A stretch of 64,000 nucleotides of DNA from Verrucomicrobiota bacterium (GTDB lineage Bacteria > Verrucomicrobiota > Verrucomicrobiia > Opitutales > Opitutaceae). The notes under the pieces were generated by a model that worked only from the letters and a program-made list of their open reading frames with translations, ran no database searches and had not been told where the DNA came from. Below are positions 58,663 through 64,000 of this stretch, in pieces (position 1 is the stretch's first letter; every line of letters begins with the position of its first letter). The translations under genes were made by a program, and so were the position numbers. The stretch lies in NCBI GenBank assembly GCA_016222805.1, contig JACRQG010000004.1, positions 186,001 through 250,000 on the forward strand. Direction: 5' to 3'.

Positions 58663-60047
58663 ACGGCTCCCTCACGCTGGAGCGGCGGGTCACGGTGTGG
58701 TCGGCCGTCGTGGTGGCCTGCTCCCTCTTCGTCTGCGGCGGAGGTGGCGCCTGGTTTCTCTACCACCAGGAGGTGGCGCAGCTGGATCGAAGGCTGCAAC
58801 AGGTGGCGGCGCAGTTCTTCGAGCAGCGGCGGTTGCACGGCGGGGCCGTTTTCGATCTGGGCAACCAGCACGAGATCATGGAGTGGCTGCCGGCTCCGGG
58901 CTCGGAGGTCGTGGTGGAGGTCGAGCAAGGAGGAAGGATCTACTTCCGATCGCCACGCCTGGGGTCGGGTCAACTGCCGCGTGACTTTGCCGGGTTCCGT
59001 TATCTCGAGCTGCCAATCGGGCGGATGCGGGCGGGGGCGGTACAGGAGGAAGGGATCACCCTGCGGATTGCGGCGCCGACCCAGCCGCTGGATGAGCTGC
59101 TGGGCAACCTGGTGCTGGTCTTTGCCGCCGGGTTTCCCCTCATGCTCGGCTTTGTGGTGGTGGGTGGCCGGGCGATCGCCCGCCAGGCGCTGGTGCCGGT
59201 CCGGCGCATCGCCGACACCGCCGAGCAGATCACCTCCCAACGGTTCGACCGGCGCGTGCCGGTACCGGATCCCCCGGATGAGATCCGACGGCTGGCGCTG
59301 GTGTTGAACACCACGTTCGATCGCCTGGAGGGCAGCTATCGGCAGGCGCAGCATTTCAGCGCCGACGCGTCGCACGAGTTGAAGACGCCGCTCACCCTCG
59401 TGCACGCCGAGCTGGAAGCACTGCTTGCCTCGCCCCATCTGGTGGAAGCGGATCGCGCGGCGGTGGCCAATGCCCTCGAGTCCGCCAAGCGGTTGGGTTC
59501 CATCACCACCAGCCTTCTGCTGCTGGCGCAGGCGGATGCCGGCCGGCTGCAGTTGGACCTGGAGACGCTGGATCTCGCCGAGGTCGTGCGCGACTGCCTT
59601 GACGATGCCCGAATCCTCGCCGACGCGGCCGGACTGGCCCTGCAGACCACCCTGCCTGATTCCCTGTCCGTGCGCGGCGACGCCACCCGGCTGCGGCAGA
59701 TCATCTGCAACCTCATGCACAATGCCGTGAAGTACAATCAGGCCGGGGGCTGGGTGGGGCTGCGGTTGGCGGAGCAGGGAGCCGAGGGGTGGCTGGAAGT
59801 GGCCAACTCTGGTCCGGGCATCCCCGCGGCGCATGCTCCCTATGTGTTCGATCGGTTTTACCGGGCGGAGCATCATGCGGCCGTGGCAGGCCACGGCCTG
59901 GGACTGGCCATCGCTCGCGAGTTGAGCCGGGCCCACGGCGGTCGGTTGGAGCTGATCCGATCCGACTCCGCCGAGACGGTCTTCCGCCTCACGCTGCCGT
60001 TGGTCGCAGGGAGCGCGCCGAGCCGTCCGCAGCCGCCGAACCGATGA
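58659..60047 (+). CDS. Sensor histidine kinase (HAMP-type)
   Basis: This 462-residue protein starts at an ATG that overlaps the regulator's stop. Two membrane helices (AVVVACSLFVCGGGGAWFL at 17-35 and LVLVFAAGFPLMLGFVVVGG at 151-170) bracket a periplasmic sensor of about 115 residues. A HAMP linker follows, then the H-box ASHELKTPLTLVHAE with His239, the N-box IICNLMHNAVKYNQ with Asn355, and the G-boxes VANSGPGIP and GHGLGLAIARELSRAHGG. The architecture matches heavy-metal or envelope-stress kinases such as the CusS class. The small sensor domain gives no clue to the ligand. Confidence 0.95.
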   Translation: MNGSLTLERRVTVWSAVVVACSLFVCGGGGAWFLYHQEVAQLDRRLQQVAAQFFEQRRLHGGAVFDLGNQHEIMEWLPAPGSEVVVEVEQGGRIYFRSPRLGSGQLPRDFAGFRYLELPIGRMRAGAVQEEGITLRIAAPTQPLDELLGNLVLVFAAGFPLMLGFVVVGGRAIARQALVPVRRIADTAEQITSQRFDRRVPVPDPPDEIRRLALVLNTTFDRLEGSYRQAQHFSADASHELKTPLTLVHAELEALLASPHLVEADRAAVANALESAKRLGSITTSLLLLAQADAGRLQLDLETLDLAEVVRDCLDDARILADAAGLALQTTLPDSLSVRGDATRLRQIICNLMHNAVKYNQAGGWVGLRLAEQGAEGWLEVANSGPGIPAAHAPYVFDRFYRAEHHAAVAGHGLGLAIARELSRAHGGRLELIRSDSAETVFRLTLPLVAGSAPSRPQPPNR

Positions 60048-60103
60048 GGGCGGCTGGCGAAAAAGGTTCGGCGGCGTGTGGTTCTTCGGTTCACCCTTCC
60101 ACC

Positions 60104-61066
60104 ATGATTCCGTCGTCCCTGCGTGTCTGCTGCCGCCCCCCGGTCGAATTGCTCCGAGGTCTGTCACGCCGGCGGATCCTGCGCGGCTTGCTCGGGCTGG
60201 CGGTGGTGTGGGCCGTGGTCGTGCCCGCAGCCCCCGCCCGCACCCTGCGGCTCTTCGTGATCGGGAACAGTTTTTCCAACAACGCGACGCGGTTCCTGCC
60301 GGACCTCGTCCGGGCCGGCGGCCACGAGTTGGTCACCGCCAAGGCGGCGACCGGCGGCTGTTCGCTCGAGCGGCACTGGAACGCCCTCGCGGCGGACCTG
60401 GCGGATCCGGCCGATCCCAAGGGGAAAATCTACGCCGGAAAGTCCCTGCGCGAAAACCTCGGCACCGGCCCCTGGGAGGTGATCACGATCCAGCAGTATT
60501 CCCTCCATTCCTCCGATCCCTCTACCTACCAACCCTACGCGCGCCAGCTGGTCGAGCGGCTGAAGGCCCTGCAGCCGGGCGCGGAGATCGTGTTGCACCA
60601 GACCTGGGCCTATCGCGTCGATGCGGCCAAGTTCGGCCAGGTGTCGGGGGGCGGAAACGCGGGGAGCAACCGCGAGATGTGGGAACTGTCCCGGGCCGCC
60701 TACCGGCGGATCGCCGCTGAACTCGGGGTGCGCCTGATCCCGACCGGGGATGCCTTCTGGCGGATCGACTCGGATCCCATGTGGGGCTACCGGCCGGATG
60801 CGACCTTCGATTTCAAGCAGGCGACGGCGCCGGCGCTGCCGGTGCAGACGCATTCCCTGCACGTCGGCTATCGCTGGGACAAGGCCGGCAAGCTCGGCAA
60901 GGATGCCAACCATGCCAACGTCGCCGGCGAATATCTCGGGGCGCTGGTGTGGTACGGTTTCCTGTTTGGCGAGTCGCCGGAGAAACTGGCGTTCGTGCCG
61001 CCCGGACTCGCCCCCGACTTTGCCGCCCACCTGCGACGCGTGGCGTGGGAGGTCGTGCGCCAGTAG
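60104..61066 (+). CDS. Exported DUF4886 / SGNH-like hydrolase
   Basis: The ATG at 60104 gives 320 residues with a leader (LLGLAVVWAVVVPAAPA, residues 29-45). The mature part starts LRLFVIGNSFSNNATRFLP, where G-N-S-F replaces the GDSL motif of SGNH esterases, and the last conserved block DANHANVAGEYLGALVWYGFLFG supplies the Asp-x-x-His pair. This matches DUF4886, common in Verrucomicrobiota and Bacteroidota beside sulfatases and glycosidases. It may deacetylate a polysaccharide, but this is unproven. It is convergent with the LysR gene, 20 nt apart. Confidence 0.85.
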   Translation: MIPSSLRVCCRPPVELLRGLSRRRILRGLLGLAVVWAVVVPAAPARTLRLFVIGNSFSNNATRFLPDLVRAGGHELVTAKAATGGCSLERHWNALAADLADPADPKGKIYAGKSLRENLGTGPWEVITIQQYSLHSSDPSTYQPYARQLVERLKALQPGAEIVLHQTWAYRVDAAKFGQVSGGGNAGSNREMWELSRAAYRRIAAELGVRLIPTGDAFWRIDSDPMWGYRPDATFDFKQATAPALPVQTHSLHVGYRWDKAGKLGKDANHANVAGEYLGALVWYGFLFGESPEKLAFVPPGLAPDFAAHLRRVAWEVVRQ

Positions 61067-61086
61067 GCGGCGGGCCGGAACTGAAA

Positions 61087-61989
61087 TCAGCCCGGACGGC
61101 CGGGAGTCGCGGCTTGCTCTCCCCAGTGGGCGGAGGCGTAGGTGCGCAGGGCGGCCAGCGTCGCGGCCACCGCCGGCGCGGGCTGGCCGAGCCAGAGGGC
61201 GACAATCTCGACGGGAGGGAAATCGGGCAGCGGGAGCTCTCGCACACCCCGGTGGACCGGCGCGCCCGCCACGCTGACGCCGATCCCGTAACCCTCGGCG
61301 ACAAACTGCGCGGCGGTCTCCAGCGAGCTGGCGATGATGGCTGGCGCCCAGGTGCAGCGGTGACGCGCCAGGCCGCGTTGGAAGTTGCGCGCGATTGTCT
61401 CGGTGGCGGCGGGACTGATCAGCGGTTCGGCCGGCGAGCGGTTGCGCCACAATTCCGCCGCCGCGCGCACCGGCGAACGCCGCGGCACCAGCAGCACCAG
61501 CGCGAGGCGCGTGAGCGACTGGTGCTGCAGGCCGATCGCCGGGCGGGCTTCGAGGGCAGTGATGGCGAGGTCAATTTCCCGTTGCAGCAGCCAGGCCTCG
61601 AACTGCGGTTGGTAACCGGAGCGCAACTGCAGTTGCAGCGTGGGATGGGCGCGCCGCACCTCACGCACGACCGCCGGCAGGTGGTCGCGCAGGATGGGCT
61701 CGGCCGCGCCGATCCGGAGCTGGGGAGCGAGCCCCGCGCGCAGCCGTGCTTCGAGGGAAGGAAGCTTCTCGAAGAACGGCCGCACGTGGGCGAACAGCAG
61801 CTCGCCCTCCGGCGTGAGCGCGAACGGAGTGCGGGCGAAGAGCTTCGCGCCGAGTTGCTGTTCCAGCTGCAGCATCTGTCCGCTCACCGCCGGCTGCTGG
61901 ATCCCGTACGGGATGTGCCGGACGGCGCGGCTGATGCCCCGGTGGAGGGCGACGTGATAGAACAGCTCGAGGTGGTGCGGATTCAGCAT
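61087..61989 (-). CDS. LysR-family transcriptional regulator
   Basis: The ATG at 61989 gives 300 residues; the upstream in-frame extension to 62076 is arginine-rich and not conserved. The N-terminal helix-turn-helix reads HHLELFYHVALHRGISRAVRHI, then GIQQPAVSGQMLQLEQQLGAKLFAR. The linker is TPEGELLFAH. The effector domain includes LRIGAAEPILRDHLPAVV and GYGIGVSVAG. LysR regulators usually act on the divergent gene, here the small exported protein at 62261. A 39-nt perfect palindrome in between is an obvious operator candidate, although LysR sites are generally shorter. Confidence 0.93.
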   Translation of the reverse strand: MLNPHHLELFYHVALHRGISRAVRHIPYGIQQPAVSGQMLQLEQQLGAKLFARTPFALTPEGELLFAHVRPFFEKLPSLEARLRAGLAPQLRIGAAEPILRDHLPAVVREVRRAHPTLQLQLRSGYQPQFEAWLLQREIDLAITALEARPAIGLQHQSLTRLALVLLVPRRSPVRAAAELWRNRSPAEPLISPAATETIARNFQRGLARHRCTWAPAIIASSLETAAQFVAEGYGIGVSVAGAPVHRGVRELPLPDFPPVEIVALWLGQPAPAVAATLAALRTYASAHWGEQAATPGRPG

Positions 61990-62094
61990 GACGGGACGCG
62001 CAGAGGCGCACGCCGTTGATCTCCTAATCCGGAGTGTCCCGCCTGAGAAGCCGGCATTTCGCCGCCGACGGCCCACCCGCGGCGCATCGCGAGG

Positions 62095-62133
62095 CCAGAG
62101 AAAGTGTAACCTATTAGGTTACACTTTCTCTGG
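62095..62133. repeat. 39-nt perfect palindrome
   Basis: The left arm CCAGAGAAAGTGTAACCTA (62095-62113) is the exact reverse complement of the right arm (62115-62133) around a central T. It lies between the divergent LysR gene and the small exported-protein gene, about 106 nt upstream of the LysR ATG and 128 nt upstream of the other. It could be an operator, or in RNA a strong hairpin. Its core GTnACCTATT is shared with the palindrome at 46645-46663. Confidence 0.9.
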
Positions 62134-62260
62134 GGCGCGGGGCGAAGGGGCGGGGCATTTTCTGGATCGCGCGACGCAGGCAGGGGGACGGGTGACATCG
62201 CGGGCGCTGATGGCGGCCATCGATCTTATCGATTAACGCTTCGGTCGGCCTTGGGGTAGA

Positions 62261-62818
62261 ATGTTCGCACCAACTCAAAACTCGATGACAACTCGATCCA
62301 GACAAACGGTGATGGCAATTCTCGGCCTGGCGGCGGGCGCGGTGGGTGCGGCGGCGGAAAAGGTGGGCGTCTACGACTCGCGGGCGGTGGCCTACGCGCA
62401 CTTCTGGAGCTCACCGGCCAGCCAGGAGCGCGATGCCGCGATCGCAGCGGCGAAATCCGCCAAGGCCGCCGGCAACACCGCCGAGTACGAACAGCGCAGC
62501 AAGGCGCTGGCCGACCACCAGAAGAAGATGCACGAGCAGGTCTTCAGCAGCGCGCCCGCCGTGGAGGCGATGGCGGCGCTGGCGTCGAAGGAGGCGGCGT
62601 TGCGCCGGGAGATCGGCGTGGCGCGCTTCGTGTCGAAGTGGGATGAAAAGTCGCTGCGGTCGGTGAAGGAGGAGGATCGCGTGGACGTCACCGACCGGCT
62701 GGTGCGCGAGTTCATCACGCCGACGGAGAAGCAGCAGAAGGTCCTGGACTCGATGAAGACCAAGCCCCCGATTTCCCTTTGGCGGATGAAACTGCTGAAC
62801 CTGTTCGGCGCGGCATGA
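62261..62818 (+). CDS. Exported charged helical protein, possibly Skp/OmpH-like
   Basis: From the ATG at 62261 (or 62285) the protein has about 185 residues with a leader (TVMAILGLAAGAVGAAA). The mature part begins KVGVYDSRAVAYAHF and continues as charged helices (AAAKSAKAAGNTAEYEQRSKALADHQKKMHEQV, split), then VDVTDRLVREFITPTEKQ. The start and the 'xDVTDxLV' element are reminiscent of periplasmic chaperone Skp, but I would not assign it firmly. It is divergent from the LysR gene. Confidence 0.6.
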   Translation: MFAPTQNSMTTRSRQTVMAILGLAAGAVGAAAEKVGVYDSRAVAYAHFWSSPASQERDAAIAAAKSAKAAGNTAEYEQRSKALADHQKKMHEQVFSSAPAVEAMAALASKEAALRREIGVARFVSKWDEKSLRSVKEEDRVDVTDRLVREFITPTEKQQKVLDSMKTKPPISLWRMKLLNLFGAA

Positions 62819-63207
62819 GGCCGGAGCCCGGGCCTCTTCTGGCGCGGCCCGCCTGCAACCTCCCCAGGAGTGGATGCCAGGCAGACACACCCCGGCGCTG
62901 ACGCGTCACCCCTCCCAGGAGTGGATTGGCCGGCAATCGGTTTCGGAGCGCTTCCCTTTGGAACCGGAGAGATTCAGAGGAAAACCACGAAGGGACACGA
63001 ATCGACACGAAGCATCGGCCCGTGCCAGGTGGACTTTCGGTGGGGGCAAGATCCCTGCCTTTGCAGAGTGTTTCCATTCGTGTTTGTTCGTGTCCATCCG
63101 TGGTTCTATTTTATGGATGCGACTGGAGACGTGCGCGCATCGGGACGGGAGGGTGGGAAGAAACCACCAATCCCGGCGGGTCAGGAGCGCGAGACGGACC
63201 GGCGGGG
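62819..63207. other. Convergent intergenic region with CACGAA-type hairpin element
   Basis: This 389-nt gap separates the small exported-protein gene from the aldo/keto reductase end. Most of its right half is the inverted-repeat element at 62983-63105. No gene is seen. Confidence 0.5.
62983..63105. repeat. CACGAA-type inverted-repeat element
   Basis: The 29-nt arms (62983-63011 and 63077-63105) match at 24 of 29 positions when inverted. Each is built of 10-nt units with core ACACGAA (ACGAAGGGAC, ACGAATCGAC). The loop is 65 nt. The left flank (from 62968) also matches the decayed copy at 21541. Confidence 0.75.
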
Positions 63208-64000
63208 TCACTTGCCGCCGTACCAGACCCCGCGCCGCCAGTTGTGGCGGCGGAGGCGCTCCACCAGCGCGGGAGCCATCGGCGGAAGGTCACTCACGGC
63301 GCAGTTGGCCTCGGCCTGGGGAGCGTTGCGCATGCCTGGAATCACGGTGGAGACCGCGGGGTGGGCCAGCACCCACTTGATCGCCGCCTGGGGCAGGGTG
63401 TAGCCGGAGCCCGCGAGATCCTGCTTGATGGCTTCGGCGCGGGTCATCACGCGGGCGACCCGGTCGCCCTCGAAATACTTGGCCCGGAAATCATCCGGGG
63501 TGAAACGGGTGTCCTTCGTAAACTTGCCCGTCAGCGCGCCTTCGTCGAAGACGACGCGCACGATGACGCCCACCCCGCACTCCTTCGCGACATCGAGCAA
63601 CTCGGCCGCGGCCTCCTGGTCGAACAGGTTGTAGATGACCTGCACCGCGTCGACCCAGCCGCCGCGCATGAGGTCGATGACGCTGTTCTGGTCCTGCTCG
63701 GGCGTGGAGATGCCGACGAGGCCGATCAGGCCTTCGCGCTGGAGCTGGCGCAGCAGCTTGAAAGGAGTGGGATTGCGGTTCCACGCGCGCGTCCAGGTGT
63801 GCAGCTGGAGCAGGTCGATCTTCGAGGTGCCGAGGCAGGCGAGGCGCTCGGCCACGTTGGCCCGCACGTAGGCTTCGCTGTAGCGTTCGTCGGCCTTGCA
63901 GTACGGCGACGGAGGCCAGATGCCCGGGGCCGGCGGGGTTTTGGTGGCGACGAAGATCCGCTCCTTCCGGCCGGCGGCGGCGCGATCCCGGAGGATCTGG
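63208..64000 (-). CDS. Aldo/keto reductase, N-terminus beyond the window
   Basis: The frame is open from the right window edge to the stop at 63208, giving about 263 residues; the ATG is outside. The visible part is a typical reductase barrel: RIFVATKTPP, the strand-4 region TSKIDLLQLHTW with the catalytic His equivalent, REGLIGLVGISTPEQ, VQVIYNLFDQEAAAELL, and the C-terminal NADP-binding loop STVIPGMRNAPQAEANCA. The N-terminal Asp/Tyr region is not visible. It would reduce a sugar or aldehyde with NADPH. The internal GTG at 63867 is not needed as a start because coding clearly continues upstream. Confidence 0.9.
   Translation of the reverse strand, partial: QILRDRAAAGRKERIFVATKTPPAPGIWPPSPYCKADERYSEAYVRANVAERLACLGTSKIDLLQLHTWTRAWNRNPTPFKLLRQLQREGLIGLVGISTPEQDQNSVIDLMRGGWVDAVQVIYNLFDQEAAAELLDVAKECGVGVIVRVVFDEGALTGKFTKDTRFTPDDFRAKYFEGDRVARVMTRAEAIKQDLAGSGYTLPQAAIKWVLAHPAVSTVIPGMRNAPQAEANCAVSDLPPMAPALVERLRRHNWRRGVWYGGK

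Overview
The window is a GC-rich bacterial chromosome segment. Its gene content points to a free-living member of Verrucomicrobiota, most likely Opitutaceae-like: large TonB-dependent receptors with an 'LSPFxV'-type TonB box and no SusD partners, secreted glycoside hydrolases with Tat-type leaders, planctomycete/verrucomicrobial DUF1592-type cytochromes paired with DUF1552 proteins, and secreted Gfo/Idh/MocA and xylose-isomerase-like TIM-barrel proteins. This placement is inferred from family content; no rRNA or other marker gene is present. I saw no tRNA, rRNA, CRISPR array, integrase or transposase.

Layout. (1) 1-19.7 kb is a glycan-utilisation region. It holds the start of a Nudix hydrolase, a TonB receptor plus GH29-type fucosidase, an MFS transporter divergent from a DJ-1/PfpI protein and a GntR regulator, a Tat-exported TIM-barrel protein, a second TonB receptor plus BNR sialidase-like protein, and a third TonB receptor divergent from a second GH29 fucosidase that overlaps an AraC regulator. 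Together they suggest uptake and trimming of fucose- and possibly sialic-acid-bearing polymers. (2) 19.8-25 kb holds a TonB C-terminal lipoprotein, another lipoprotein, a small membrane protein and a GT-C glycosyltransferase. (3) 24.9-28.4 kb holds an operon of alcohol dehydrogenase, acyl-ACP thioesterase and a tiny lipoprotein, divergent from a MalY/PatB-like C-S lyase. (4) 28.4-31 kb holds an ABC ATPase and TolC pair with a small exported protein but no permease.

(5) 31.4-36.6 kb has an exported ADP-ribosylglycohydrolase-like enzyme convergent with a fourth TonB receptor. (6) 36.8-50.5 kb contains two DUF1592-cytochrome/DUF1552 modules, one on each strand. One also carries an ankyrin protein and the other a PA14 domain. 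They flank a three-gene carbohydrate cassette (DUF4038 hydrolase, TIM-barrel isomerase, Gfo/Idh oxidoreductase). (7) 50.5-56.1 kb holds a membrane coiled-coil protein with a possible starch-binding C-terminus, a small membrane protein, and a large PlsC acyltransferase fused to a permuted NlpC/P60 (YiiX-like) hydrolase. (8) 56.1-64 kb has a flavocytochrome c sulfide dehydrogenase-like pair, a two-component system, a DUF4886 SGNH-like protein, a LysR regulator, a small exported protein, and a partial aldo/keto reductase cut by the window edge.

Intergenic DNA is rich in structured repeats: two 201-bp inverted-repeat elements, a CACGAA-type hairpin family, identical GCGGGGCG-N4-CGCCCCGC hairpins, and palindromes sharing a GTnACC-TATT core. 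Most very long antisense reading frames are shadows caused by the high GC content.
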